The position numbers and the translations under genes were made by a program. From Coffea arabica (Eukaryota; Streptophyta; Magnoliopsida; Gentianales; Rubiaceae), in contig NC_092323.1 in NCBI RefSeq assembly GCF_036785885.1, forward strand, positions 16,438,501 through 16,502,500: a DNA stretch of 64,000 nt, written 5' to 3'. Shown in pieces: positions 23,377-34,788 of this stretch. The first letter of the stretch is position 1. The number at the start of each line of letters is the position of its first letter. The notes beneath the pieces are model-generated. The model did not search any database. It was not told where the DNA came from and saw only the letters and a program-made list of their open reading frames with translations.

Positions 23377-24642
23377 ATGGGTAGCTTAGAAGAAGAGAAG
23401 CTGTTTCAAATGGTGCACGATTTTATTGAATCAGAATCAACTTCAGAAAATCCCTCTTATTCCTCTCAAAATCTGTCTCTCAATAATCATCATGCTAAGC
23501 AATATATTTTGCAGGTATTTTGTTTTCCCCTTTTTCATTTTAAGTTTCTTGATCATTCATTTTTGTGCATGTGCTAAACACTAAATTCTGTTTTTAGTTG
23601 GATCATTTTGTATTTGGTGTAATTCTGAAAGGGTTTGAAAATCTTTCTTGATTACAGGAGATTGTTGCGAGTAGAACTGCAGCTGAAGAGGGTCTTCTTG
23701 GTTGTGTATTGAAGCACATGAGGCACAAAATCGAAGCAGAGAAAACTACTAGCCTCAAGAAATGGCTTGTGATTAGGCTAAGAAAGGATGGTTATCATGG
23801 TGTTTGTCTATGTCAAACTTCTTGGCCTACTACTTTAGGCTGCCCTGCGGGTAAGTAATTTTTTTAAACAATTATTATTTGGTTTACTTTAGAACTTTGC
23901 ATATTTATTTTTCCATGTTATGAGCATAATCTCTTTTATGTTTAAGTCTCAAGGACCAGAGTGTTAAAACACAAAAGATCCAAATTTGTAAGATGGGATG
24001 TAGTAAATTAGCATGTAACCTCCAAAAATTTTGATAATTAAAGGGATGACAAGATAAATCATACTAACATTCTAGGAATCCACCTTCCATCTGCTATTTT
24101 TCTGTGAACTTTAATTGCAAAATGATCTAAACTTCTTTTTCTAATGGTAAACAGGTGATTATGAATACATTGAAGTTGTGATTAAAGATAAAAAATGCAG
24201 CTCATTGAGGCTGATCTTAGACATTGATTTCAAGTCACAATTTGAATTAGCAAGGCCTACATCATCGTACAAAGAGCTCACAGATACGCTTCCTGCAATC
24301 TTTGCTGGTGATGCTCAGAAATTGAACAAGATAATCTCCATCCTTTGCTCAGAAGCTAAGAACTCACTTAAAGAAAGAGGTCTGCATGTTCCTCCATGGA
24401 GGACAATCACTTATATGCAGTCCAAATGGTTTAGTAACTGCCAAAGAATAATCCCTTTGAATCCTAGCAGAGAAGTAGGCCTAGGCAATAAAGAAGCAAT
24501 GGTTGGTGAGCATATTTCATCCAATTTTGACACATTGACAGCATCAGCTTCTAATGGGAAGAAGGAAAACAAGGCAGAGAATTTTGTTGCTAGATCAGGT
24601 TTATCTAGTCAATTTGCTGCTATGAGCACAAAATGCTTCTAA
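23377..24642 (+). CDS. DUF506 (PDDEXK-like) family protein
   Basis: Three exons (23377-23514, 23658-23850, 24155-24642) join in phase into 272 residues. The plant DUF506 family is recognised by DYEYIEVV, a basic/acidic stretch leading to LDIDFKSQFELARPT, then LPAIFAGD and GLHVPPWRTITYMQSKWFS. The upstream part SLKKWLVIRLRKDGYHGVCL is also typical. The family is assigned to the PDDEXK nuclease-like superfamily by fold prediction. Some members respond to calmodulin, hormones or nutrients, but no enzyme activity is established. The start ATG has the strong context AAAATGGGT, with purine-rich leader before it. The C-terminal tail (from about 215) is low-complexity and poorly conserved. No lesion is seen. 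Confidence 0.87.
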
Positions 24643-25159
24643 TGAAGCTTTTTGACAAGATATTGGGTAGATTCTTGATTTTGCAGAGCGGAGAAGAGAT
24701 TAGCATCCTCCGTAGGCAGTAGTGTTCTCTTTTGTTTGCTTAGGCCCTTTTGAGTTTTGACTTTTTGGAACAATTGACAGAGATGAGATGATTTTTGATA
24801 GCCTCACAATTTGGTTAGAGTTTTATTTGTAGAAATTTATGTTCAGGTACAAGAATTAGGGTATGTTACATGGATTCGTTGGGGTACATTAAATTAAAAT
24901 TACACTAATGGTTTCATGACCAATGTAAAATATTAAATTTATAATGAACAAATAATGAACTTCGAATTTGAACAACTATTTGGCAAGGTGGCATTTACTA
25001 AGAAAATTTAAGAGAGACTTTATTAAAAAAATAAAATAAAATAAAATGAAATTCATGGGAGGAAGACTATGGTATGGTCTCCCTCCCTTTGAAAAATGAA
25101 GAAAGTAAAAGAGGAAGTGGAGGAGGAGAGGGAGAGAGTCCCAAGTCAATTTTTAGATA
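24643..25159. other. Convergent 3' flanks of DUF506 and UGT genes
   Basis: 517 bases lie between the DUF506 stop and the stop of the oppositely oriented UGT gene. The stretch is AT-rich with an AAAATA-type run near 25027 and a GGAGGAAG-rich patch at 25100-25137. It presumably holds both 3' UTRs. No further gene is seen. Confidence 0.5.
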
Positions 25160-26539
25160 CTATGCTCTTGCAATATTGATACCGTGACTTGAATTTTTGT
25201 TGGAAAGTTGGATAATCAATGTTAAGAGTCCATCCAGGTTCTCTTTTTCTTCTGATTTGATCTTCTTCCTCAAATCTTTAATTTTCTGCCTCATGGTTTC
25301 GCCTGCACCCCCAAATACAACGTCCTTGATCACTCTTGCTATCTCTTCCCTCTGAAGTCTACCATTTTCATCTCTCATAACTTCAATAGCCACACCATTT
25401 TCCACCAACACCCTACCAGTAATGGGCTGTTCAAAGGCCATAGGCATGGCCATTGTTGGGACACCAAATTCTATGCCTTCTGATGTAGAAGTCCAACCAC
25501 AGTGGGATAAAAGGCCACCAATACTCGAATGGCCTAAAATCTTCGCCTGCGGTACCCATCCTTGAACAATTCTCCCTTTATCTTTCACTCTTTCAAGAAA
25601 ACCCTCTGGTAAGATCTCGTCGAGCCTACGTTGCTCACCTTTTGGAGATCCCAATGCCCAGATGAAATTTACATTGCTCAGCTCTAAACCGAAAGCTATC
25701 TCTTGTATCTCTTCCTTTGACAAGAAATACATTGTGCCAAAGGAAGCAAAAACAGTTGAATGTTCACTTTTCTGCCCAAGCCAATTCATGAGCTCAATAT
25801 CGTCGTCACCTGATTCACCAGTGGAATTAGGACTACTGGGAATTAATGGACCAACAGGGAGAACTTTCAGGTTCGTCGAACTAGCATGATGATCCAAGTA
25901 TTTCCCTTCCATGGCTCTACAAGTATTAACCAGTAAAGGAATGGGAGAATCTTCACAAGGATCCAAAGCATTGCGTCCAATTGTAGTAAGAAGTCTGCGT
26001 AACTCGAAATCTCGAAGATAGATGGATGGAAATGGATATTCGGTGCCTGAGTTGGATGTCAAATGAAATGTGTATGACAAGGATGCAGCGCTAACAATGT
26101 GGAGCCAAACGGATGGAAAGGTGTACAAAGGACTTACTGAAAACCGAGCGAATGCTTTATCGTAGATCACCAAATCTGGCTTGAGAGATTCTATGATGTT
26201 GTGTATTTCAGGATTGGACAGTTTCAGGGAGTTGAAAAAGATGGGAAGGAGGTGACTCGGGAGGCCATCGGTTGTGTGGTAGCGGGAAGGAAGTTCAGGC
26301 AATTCTTGAAGATGAAATTCCACAAGCTGAATGGATTCAGAGTACTTGCCTGTGATTTTCTTGGAGATGGAATTGAGATTGATAGGTGTAGAACAAAGAT
26401 AAATGTGAATTCCTCTCTCAGTGAGTTTCTTAGCTAGCTGCAAGAATGGAGATATGTGACCATGCCCCAACATTGGTAACATGAGAACCCTTACAGAATT
26501 ATTGCCAGCATTTTCTGTAGTATTCGCCTCCATGAACAT
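25160..26539 (-). CDS. UGT94-type UDP-glycosyltransferase, intact copy A
   Basis: A single-exon gene of 459 residues, the usual length and structure for plant family-1 UGTs. The N-terminal GHGHISP motif supplies the candidate catalytic His28, and PDLVIYD supplies the partner Asp127. The 44-residue PSPG box runs from W328 (WVPQAKILGH) to Q371 (AFEQ). The sequence resembles UGT94-type enzymes that add sugar to a sugar already on a glycoside (for example 1,6-glucosylation of crocetin glucosides). The acceptor here is unknown. Two PSPG positions depart from the usual pattern: Thr350 where HCGWN has Asn, and Glu370 where Asp is common before Gln. Met1 and Met3 are both possible starts. This is the only intact member of an array with broken copies upstream on the same strand. 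Confidence 0.9.
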   Translation of the reverse strand: MFMEANTTENAGNNSVRVLMLPMLGHGHISPFLQLAKKLTERGIHIYLCSTPINLNSISKKITGKYSESIQLVEFHLQELPELPSRYHTTDGLPSHLLPIFFNSLKLSNPEIHNIIESLKPDLVIYDKAFARFSVSPLYTFPSVWLHIVSAASLSYTFHLTSNSGTEYPFPSIYLRDFELRRLLTTIGRNALDPCEDSPIPLLVNTCRAMEGKYLDHHASSTNLKVLPVGPLIPSSPNSTGESGDDDIELMNWLGQKSEHSTVFASFGTMYFLSKEEIQEIAFGLELSNVNFIWALGSPKGEQRRLDEILPEGFLERVKDKGRIVQGWVPQAKILGHSSIGGLLSHCGWTSTSEGIEFGVPTMAMPMAFEQPITGRVLVENGVAIEVMRDENGRLQREEIARVIKDVVFGGAGETMRQKIKDLRKKIKSEEKENLDGLLTLIIQLSNKNSSHGINIARA

Positions 26540-26587
26540 GGATTGCGCCCCTTCTGTGTGTATGGAGAAATGAGCTCTTCTGGGCTG

Positions 26588-26598
26588 ATTAAATAGGG
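26588..26598 (-). promoter_or_regulatory. TATA-like box of UGT copy A
   Basis: On the minus strand CCTATTTAATC lies about 50 bases before the start codon, which implies a short leader. The same motif at nearly the same distance precedes the broken copies B (near 39541) and C (near 44155-44164). Conservation in three copies supports a core promoter role. Confidence 0.55.
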
Positions 26599-28210
26599 AT
26601 TATTTTCACAAATAGAATACAAAAATTGAATGTGGAAAGGGACAGTATCCATTTAAATTGAACAACTTGGGCAGACTTCTGTGGCCTGGTGGCATGGGTA
26701 ATATTCTTGCTAGGTTGCTACTGAGCAGCATAGGTGGTAACTGAACTATATTTGTCTCGGATTGGAATATTTCTGCTCTCGTTAAATCAATTAGGACATG
26801 AATAATAGTAATTAGTATGGGTATTATGGTAGTGTTTTCAATTTTAAATGGCCTATTATTGTCGGAAAAATGCTTACATACACTTGGTCTTTGTTCAGTT
26901 GTGAATTTTTAGTCCTCTATACTGCTGCATTATACAATTTTTACTATTTTGGTTTTCATGACCTTCACCTATTTTTTTTTAGTCTGCAATGCAGTACAAT
27001 CTCTCAACTTCAACGTTAGGTTTATTTTTGCGTTTGATATTAACCTTAAGAGATAAGAAGCTTATATTTTGGTCAACGTCATCATTTGATAAATGACAAA
27101 ATTCGTAGTTGCCTTTAATAAAAAAAAGTATGGAGCAAACAACCGGCATTTGCCAAATAGATAAGTGATCAGGTTGACAATTATGGAGGAGGGGTAGCCG
27201 TTCCAGAACGTTCATAGCCAAGATTTGACCAAATATATATATATATATATATAAGGTCCAAATTGTATCTTGTACGTCGTTTTTCATATCATGCATGTGT
27301 GGGGTACACAAAAAATTTGTTCTATAATTATACGTTATTGAGAGTGAATTACACTGTATGCATATAGAATTATACGCTGTGCGTTTTGCACAAAACCTTC
27401 AGGAACGGCTGCAATCGTTCTGCCCCTGTCCCACAATTACAATGATACTTGATGCTAGGAATCTGGCTTCTGAGTAGATAACCTCATTTGGCTGTTGCCA
27501 CTGAACAAAATATAATAATTCTAGCCATTTTTTGTATTTCAAGCTAGGTCAATTGGCCATAATTTAATTCTCTTCCCATGACACTACAACCAACTTGCCT
27601 TAATTTTTGTAGGTGTGGTTTATATTTAATTATTAACCTAAGTTCCTTGAACTAGTACATCATGCCTAGTACTATAATTTCATCTCCATGAAGAATAGGT
27701 GCCCTTTGACATTTAGCTCAGAACAAGTCATCTCATTGTTTTATGTGCCATTTTTGTTATTAATTTTTTATTAGTAATAAATTATTCATTTAACTTCATC
27801 AAGCTAGTCCACCAAAGTCTAATACAATTATGTTCTTCTAATAAAGCAGCTAGACTTTTGGCACGTCATGCTTCATCGCTGAGGGGCAATGAAGGATGTC
27901 TATGTTATCTTCATTCCCCCCTCAGTTTCTTTTGTCTGTACTTGATTCTAAGCATGTAATCTGAATGTATTAGGACTTATTTTTGTAATTAATTCGTGTA
28001 TTAGGATGTAAACCACTTTCTGTATACTAATCATATTTTTCTCCATCTGTTCTTCAAAAAAAAAAAAAAAGAGTACATTCTTCATGTCCATGACAGAAAA
28101 GAACCCTTTATTTGTATACTCTGGGAAGACTTTTTAATTTTCCCAATTTGCAAGTCTGGGTGGTGATTCTTATCCTTCACAAGGGAGTTGACCTTTATAT
28201 GAGCTTAATT
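26599..28210. repeat. UGT upstream segment, duplicated at 44.1-46.0 kb
   Basis: Blocks of this non-coding DNA recur in the same order upstream of UGT copy C. Examples are TTTGCCAAATAGATAAGTGA (27150s and 44730s), GTCAATTGGCCATAATT (27548 and 45060), a CCATGAAGAA...CCCTTTGACATT block (27689 and 45765) and TTGACCTTTATATGAG (28188 and 45999). The tandem duplication therefore included about 1.7 kb of upstream DNA. Copy A has a (TA)n run at 27234-27254 and lacks the MITE present in copy C at 44853-45018. A stem CTGAGGGG...CCCCTCAG (27881-27927) and an A-run (28055-28069) are also present. Confidence 0.7.
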
Positions 28211-29024
28211 TTAGGGGTGGGAATTATTACTTTCCAGTTTCCATCAATATTTAATGGGACAACATTTTACTTTCATAGGGATCTAATTGAAAATTTTAAT
28301 TTTTGCAAGGGATACTTTCACACTTTTTTATGATCTTCGAGGCGGCTGTGCCTAAAACCAATAACTTCCCAATAACTTACTAAGTAGTTTCAGGGAGCAC
28401 TGGCTAAGCGGTCAACCAAAAAATAATAATTAAAAAGTTGTCCCGATCGTTGGTTGTATTTCTATATTCATCCACTAGTATTCAACAACCTCCTTTGTTC
28501 TTTCATGCTTTAGTTAAATGAATTTCCATTCAAGTTAGCCTTTCAAATTGTCGTCCTTCTTGTTTGTCTTTCTCAATAACTAATTTATATAGGCAAGTTA
28601 CTTTTATGTATGTCCTAATTTGAGTTTCAATCAATTGAATTAGGTGTTCAAACAAATTTAACCGATTAAGTTCACCTCTTGTACATATGTTTTGAAGTAA
28701 ATTTAGTGCGATTGACTTTCCAAATAATAGTGAACCCAAATTCATCCCCATAAATGATGCATACCAACTTGGAATTCAGAATCTAAAGGAGGTATTGAAG
28801 ACTTAAAGATTCAAGAAATCAAAATTGAGGCTTTAGTTGATAATCAAGTTGCATAAATTACATATTACTATTAATTTTGTAACGAGTATCCAATAGAACA
28901 ACTAAATTATATCTAAATAAATTATCATGGAAAACCATACACTCACATTTATTGCAACCTCTGAATTGTGACATTTTTTCGAATTAACTATATTTTTCTA
29001 AAAAGTTAATACCTGAAACTCCTC
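28211..29024. other. Intergenic, no gene seen
   Basis: About 0.8 kb of AT-rich DNA with only short unsupported open frames. No repeat borders were recognised. Confidence 0.5.
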
Positions 29025-29312
29025 TTAATGCCAAACCGTATTGCAATTATCTTTAGATTTCATATATCCAACTATTGCAAAAGTTTTGACTTCATCATTA
29101 AGGTTGATTTCTCGTCCAACTCTTACAATTCTTCTTACTTTGTCGTTATTGTCAAGAATAACGAGAATGCATTTGGAGCTAAAGTCATCAAATGGTAATA
29201 GTTCAAAGCCATTTGGATAAACCACAAGTGTCATCAAAGGGTTCTCTTTCTGGATAATTGCTTCGGCTTGTCTTCCTTTTACTCCAACCGACTCAAGCTG
29301 ATCATATTTATA
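29025..29312 (-). pseudogene. Potato-inhibitor-I-like serine protease inhibitor fragment
   Basis: The minus-strand frame reads QLESVGVKGRQAEAIIQKEN, which matches the potato type I inhibitor pattern (ELVGV, an Ala-rich helix, I.KENP), followed by a strand region (VVYPNG, LVILDNNDKV, RIVRVG). The family binds subtilisin/chymotrypsin-like proteases through a loop before the R.V.VD strand. Here the loop and the usual supporting Arg residues are replaced (FDDFSSKCILVILD). The frame runs on past the normal C-terminal Gly by about 28 residues to a stop at 29025. The 5' side is interrupted at 29312 by a 437 bp MITE. Without the MITE a possible intron acceptor (ATGATCAG) sits just before LESVG. No first exon with a start was found. 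It is a pseudogene or a divergent gene with a MITE-bearing intron. Confidence 0.45.
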
Positions 29313-29749
29313 AGGGTAAAAAATAAAAAAATCCCTTGTGGTAAATCTAATACACAGAAAAACCTCCCGTGGTTTCAAAACGTACAACATGACACCTCAT
29401 GTTTTGAACTAAATTATAAAGGTAACGGAATCCGTTAAATTTAACGGAAATGACTTATTGGAACCTAAAAAAAAATTTTATACCTAATTTTTATTAAATA
29501 TACCTATTCTACTCCTTAACCCTCAATTCTCTTTATCTAGAGAAGAAAACAAATGATTTTTTTGACCTGTCTTTTGCTTAATTACATCAAAGCATTTTGG
29601 TCATTTCGTCCATTTCCGTTAAGTTTAACGGATTCCGTTACTTTTACAATTTAGTTCAAAATATGCAGTATCGTGTGGTACGTTTTGAGACTACGGAGGG
29701 CTTTTCTGTATATTAAATTTACCAAGGGGGCTTTTTTATTTTTTACCCT
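29313..29749. mobile_element. 437 bp MITE with perfect 7-base target duplication
   Basis: ATTTATA flanks both sides (29306-29312 and 29750-29756). The ends are near-identical inverted repeats: AGGGTAAAAAATAAAAAA inward on both strands. Inner parts (AACGGAATCCGTTAAATT against AAGTTTAACGGATTCCGT) also pair, so the element is largely self-complementary. It carries no transposase. The target size fits a hAT- or Mutator-related MITE with one base uncertain. Confidence 0.8.
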
Positions 29750-30260
29750 ATTTATAACATACATTAAGATATTTGTTTTGAATTCCAATACAGCAGAGAG
29801 AAGGATAATTTTAGTGATATAAATTAGCTAGATGAATTAAAATTAAATTGAAAGAATACAATACCTTAAATAAAGTGCCATTTGCATAAGAAATGATCTG
29901 TGTACAATAGTTAGAACAAAAAGACTAGCATAATTGGGCTTATATTACTGGTACATTTTAACTTGCATGCGCCACAAACACTTGGGATCTTTGCAGCCAC
30001 CTTCATAAAAAGGTGGATATGGATGTTATCAAGACAATTTTTTTTTTTAATCTTCACAGAATTTAGCGACTATGAATGTTGCGACAGCCAGATTCTTGAT
30101 ATACATGTATAGTTGTATTACGTGTTGTTTAACATATATGAATATATCTATTGAGAAACTGAAATGAGTAAGATTTAATTAATGCTCTTAAATAATCAAG
30201 ATTTGTGAAAAAAGAAGAAGATAAATTTGTCTAGTGTGAGGTGATACATCTTTCGATTAA

Positions 30261-31140
30261 GCGATAATTTCAGAAACTTCCCTTGAGGTTTCTGACAATT
30301 TTACTCAGCTCCTCCCAATTTTAGAAAATTACACTGACCTCCCTTGCTTTTACTATTTAAGTAACATTATAGACCCATTAGGTTAGAATCATACTTAAGT
30401 ATCCTAAAATACCCTTATGCAATATCATAACATCAAAAGAAAGCGAAAAAAAAGGTTTAGTGATCAATTTAACCAAAAAAAAAAAGTAACAAACACTTTT
30501 ATCCAAATTTGCTATGCTTCCACGATAATTGTAAACCCAAAGCCTCATCAACCGTTCAAGCAAACTCTAATTTAATTCCCAAATTCTATCAATTTTGGTA
30601 TCACTAAAATCCCAAATTTTACCAAAATCGCACTCTAACTTAATTCCCAAATTCTATCAATTTCGGCATCATCAAAATCCCAAACTCTATTCGAATCACT
30701 TTACAAATAGACCATAACCACCACCACCAACTAAAATACCCTCAAAAACTTCCCACCCCAAATTAACACTATATTTTGTCTATTGGCTAATCTCACACCT
30801 CAAATTATGAATCCAACACCTATCGCATATCACCTTCCTTGAACAGAAGACTTGGCCAACCACTATTGATGTCTATGCCAAGAGCAACCCATACTCCAAT
30901 GGCGTTAGGAACAGAGAAACTAAAGTAGGGTTGGGGATGATGACGAGTTGTTACAGGTTTTTATATTTTCTTTTACTTTTGGTTTGGTTTTTGTATCCCA
31001 CATATGTGGTAAATTATCTATTAAGTAGAGGGTATTGTAGTCATTTTATTGAACCGAGAGAGGTTAGAGTAAATTTCTAAAATTGGGGGGAGCTAAGTGA
31101 AATTTTCAGAAACCTCAAGGGAGGTTTCTGAAATTATCCC
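30261..31140. mobile_element. Inverted-repeat DNA element, copy 2
   Basis: An 880 bp element that opens GATAATTTCAGAAACTTC and closes with inverted CAGAAACC...GAAATTATCCC. The ends pair over 40 bases or more (CCCTTGAGGTTTCTGA against TCAGAAACCTCAAGGG). The flanks TTCGATTAA (30252-30260) and TTAGATTAA (31141-31149) agree at 8 of 9 positions, a likely 9-base target duplication. It has the same ends as the element at 20461-21514 with a different interior length. Non-coding. Confidence 0.72.
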
Positions 31141-31149
31141 TTAGATTAA

Positions 31150-31869
31150 AGGTTATTTTCCCTTAGAAGAAGTGAAGTTAATTTTTCATGGAGAGTGAGG
31201 ATGTGCACATTTCCTATCATACATTTATTTGCTTCAATTTCAAAGATGAAAGCAAAATTTGAAGCTTCAATGTTTTTCTAATAAGTTAAATAGCGTTGAA
31301 AAATAAACCAAACTACTAGATATTCGAATCGAGTTCGGATTGGTAAGAGCTCGTTCAAACTTGATTCACCAACTAATCAAGACAAATTTGAACAATATTT
31401 TATGTTTGATAATAGTCGAACTCGATAATAACTCATTTAAATTCGATTCGGCATATAAACAAGCCAACATTGAACAAAATTTCAAGTTCATTAAAATAAT
31501 CAAATAAGGTTTAATACTAGGGTGTTCAAATTGATTAAGTTCGTTTACACCCCAAGGGTTAAATGCCTTAAACTGTTCTCAACTATATTCCTAGTCGCAC
31601 TAGACAAGATAGGATTGGTTGTAGTTTGTTGCTGTTACATCCGGTTGTGACATTTCTTAACCCAAAGGGCTTTGTATGATTATGTTAAGACATGTTCTGA
31701 TGCAACATTATGTGAAATGTAAATTGTAAGTCACACTATCAAATAAATCACCCGTTTGATAAATATATTATCAATGTAACTAAACCATCATTTATTTTAA
31801 AAGAGAAACCATAATCTATTTTAGTGCAAAGATCAAAGAAGTCAAGTTTTAAGTCAAAAGTCTTAGTCG
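31150..31869. other. Intergenic, no gene seen
   Basis: About 0.7 kb of AT-rich DNA between the inverted-repeat element and the 3' end of UGT copy B. It includes some TCGAAT-rich sequence (31320-31500) loosely like the interior of the MITE at 8435. No borders or genes were identified. Confidence 0.4.
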
Positions 31870-32010
31870 GATAGGTTTTGCTCTTGCAATATTGGCATTA
31901 TGACCTAAATTTTTGTCAAAATGCTAGGCAATCAATATTAAAAATGCATCCAAGTTCTCTTTTTCACTTGATTTGATATCCTTCTTCAAATCTTTTATTT
32001 TCAGCCTCAT

Positions 32011-32190
32011 TTTTTTTTGAAATCCTATTCTATTACAAGGAGAGGTCTTAGGGAAGGGGATGGTAGGGGGGACGTCTCTTGCTGCTACTGCTATTTAATG
32101 GAATTGATGCTGGTAAGGTTTGAACCCTGACCAACGCCCTAGGGAGTAACTTAAATTTCCCTTGGTGGTCAATGGACCAAAACCCAGTGA
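32011..32190 (-). mobile_element. SINE-like insertion in UGT copy B
   Basis: At the point where copy B loses similarity to copy A (after CCTCAT at 32010), the plus strand starts with a T-run. On the minus strand the segment contains TTGGTCCATTGACCACC (box A-like) and GGTTCAAACCT (box B-like), as expected for a tRNA-derived retroposon with its tail at 32011. Another 330 bases (32191-32525) of unrecognised sequence also separate the UGT blocks, so the insertion is longer or compound. Confidence 0.45.
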
Positions 32191-33472
32191 TTATTTCTTA
32201 TATATAATATGGACAATCTCGGAATCGGCCCAATCTTTTACTAAAGATTTTGCCGAATACAAAGATTCTATTGCATCTATTTTAGATAAATACATACATA
32301 TCTAGATAAAGAATATTTTAAATAAAAAAAATCTAAAAATCAAATCTTTCTATTACTGTCTTGTCTTGGATCCACAATTAATCCTCTAGATCCTTAGGGT
32401 TGGCATATTCTTTTATATTCTGCAGTTTCCCCCAAGCAAGGCATTTTACGCCTATCCCGTATATTATCCTTTTCGTTACCTATTGATGGAATAAAACCTT
32501 AAGTTATTACTTATTATTAGTTGGTTATCCAAATGCCACTTCCTTGATCACTTTTGCCATCTTTTTTTTTCGGGGTAAGTATTTAGCTATCTCTTCCCTC
32601 TGAAGTTTGCCAATTTCACCTCTCATAACTTCCATAGCTACATCATTTTCCACCAGCAGACCACCATTAAGGTTCTGTTCAAAAGCCATTGGTTTGGCTA
32701 CTATGGGGACACCAGATTCTATGCCTTCAGATAAAGATATCCAACCACAGTGGGATAAAAATCCACAAACACTTGAGTGGCCTAGAATAGTCGCTTGTGG
32801 TACCCATCCTTGAACAATTATCCCTCTATCTTGCACTCTCTCAAGAAACCATCAGGTAGAATCTCTTCAAGCCTTCTTTCCTCACCTTTTGGACATCTTA
32901 AAGCCCAGATGAAATTTGCTTGGCTTAGCTCCAACCTGAAAGCAATCTCTTCTATCTCTTCCTCGGACAAGAAATACATACTGCCAAAGGAAGCAAAAAT
33001 AGTCAGATGTTCAATATCCTCCTCACCTAATTCAGTAGTAGAATTAGGAGTAGTAGGAGTTAATGGACCAATTGGGAGAACCATCAGGTTGTTGAAACTA
33101 ACAAGATGATCCACGTACTTCCCTTCTATCGCTCTGCAGGTATTAACTCACAAAGGTAAAGAAGAACCTTCACCAACATTCAGTGATATATGTCCCACTG
33201 CAGCATGTACTTTCTTTAGGTCAAAATCGAAGATAGATGGCTGGAAATGGATATTCAGAGCCTGAGTTGAATACATTGTGAAATGAATATGACAAGGTTA
33301 CTGCTCTAAAAACATGCACGGAACCAAACCGATGGAAAATGGAACACAGGAGTTACTGAATACTAAGCGAATGCATGATCGTAGATCACGAAGTCTGGCT
33401 TGAGAGATTCTACGATGTTGTGTATTTCAGGATTGGACAATTTCAGGGAGTAAAACAAGATGGGACAAAACT

Positions 33473-34788
33473 TGACAGGTGTCGAGCCTGTAAAATAATA
33501 AAGACCTACTCAACAAAAATATAAATTTGCATACAACGGTAAGTAGGGTCGATTCCAGAGGGACTGGAAAAAATTTGCTCTTTCTCAAGTTAAAACAAAA
33601 TGGGGGAAATTTCAAGATTTAACGACTAATGGAATATCACCAAGGCAATGAAACATGCAAAAGAAATTAGGAAAGACAATTAATGGGAAAATCTCTAACC
33701 AAGGTTACACTTCAAAGATGGTTCAAGTAACTGATCATTGATGCAGTTATAATTCCAATATTCATTAATAAACAGGTTTTTAACTGTCGATACGATTTGA
33801 TAGTCAGTTTCTCCTTACTGTTTCGATAATCAAGGTACGACCATTTACTATTTTCCTAATTTAGAAATAACCCTAGGTATGACTATAGGATTTAATTTCT
33901 CAATTGTATTAAAAACTAGAGAAACTCTGTTCTAATCAATAAACATGCTACGATGGCTAATTTAAATTAGATTGTATGTTTTTCAGACACAAATCCAATT
34001 ATGCCAGTTGCTACCAGAATTAGAACAGTTAAACAATTACGGATTCAACTATTCCAATTAGTAAATAGATTACGTGTATAATTAAATATTGCGCACCTAT
34101 TTAATCACACACAATAATCATACTCTATAAAGCAGAAAACGTACAAATATCAAAGAATAGAGGAAATAAATAAAATCAATTCGATCTCACAGTGATAATT
34201 GAACCAAATTCTTGGTGTTTCTTGACTAGAAATATGAAATTAGTTCTCCATTAAGGGAGAACAAGCCCTATCAAACGATAATCTGTTGGGAACTTGCAAT
34301 TGTCTTCTTCTAAAAATTGGTTAAAAGGAAAAACAAGAACAAGAGCACTAATGTTCTGGTCCTAGCACAAGAGAATGTCCAACGAATTCTACTTGGCTCA
34401 CTTTCTTAATTAATTGGTTTCCTAATACCAATCAAATTCCTAAAAAAGGTCCTATTACAATTTAGTTTCCTAAAGGCTTTCCCAATTGTTCAAGGTTGTC
34501 GCAGGGTGCAAGGAAAATAGAAAACTTCAGCATCATCAAGCTTTGGAATTTGACTTGGATTGGAAACTGTCCGACATTAGGAAACTACCAATTTCGGGTT
34601 TCGAACCTTTGAACTTCGGCGCCCCACGTGCAAATCGTTAGGAATCCTCCATTTAAGCCTTTTTCGCTCCAATTTCTGAAATTAACACAAGAATACCAAT
34701 TGTGGGTAAAACCAGTCAAATAGGGTGATATCTAGTGTAAATAAAAAGAAAAATATAAGCAAATATACCAACTAAATGTACCCTATCA
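33473..34788. mobile_element. 1.3 kb unclassified insertion in UGT copy B
   Basis: The UGT similarity stops at AAGATGGGA (33465) and resumes at GAAGGAG (34789). The intervening DNA can be read as starting TGACAGG and ending CCTATCA, which are short inverted ends with TG...CA termini. It has no coding frame. Sequence near 33540 (GTAGGGTCGATTCCAGAGG) is low-repeat, structured DNA. No target duplication was resolved, so the class (solo LTR-like or DNA element) is open. Confidence 0.5.
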
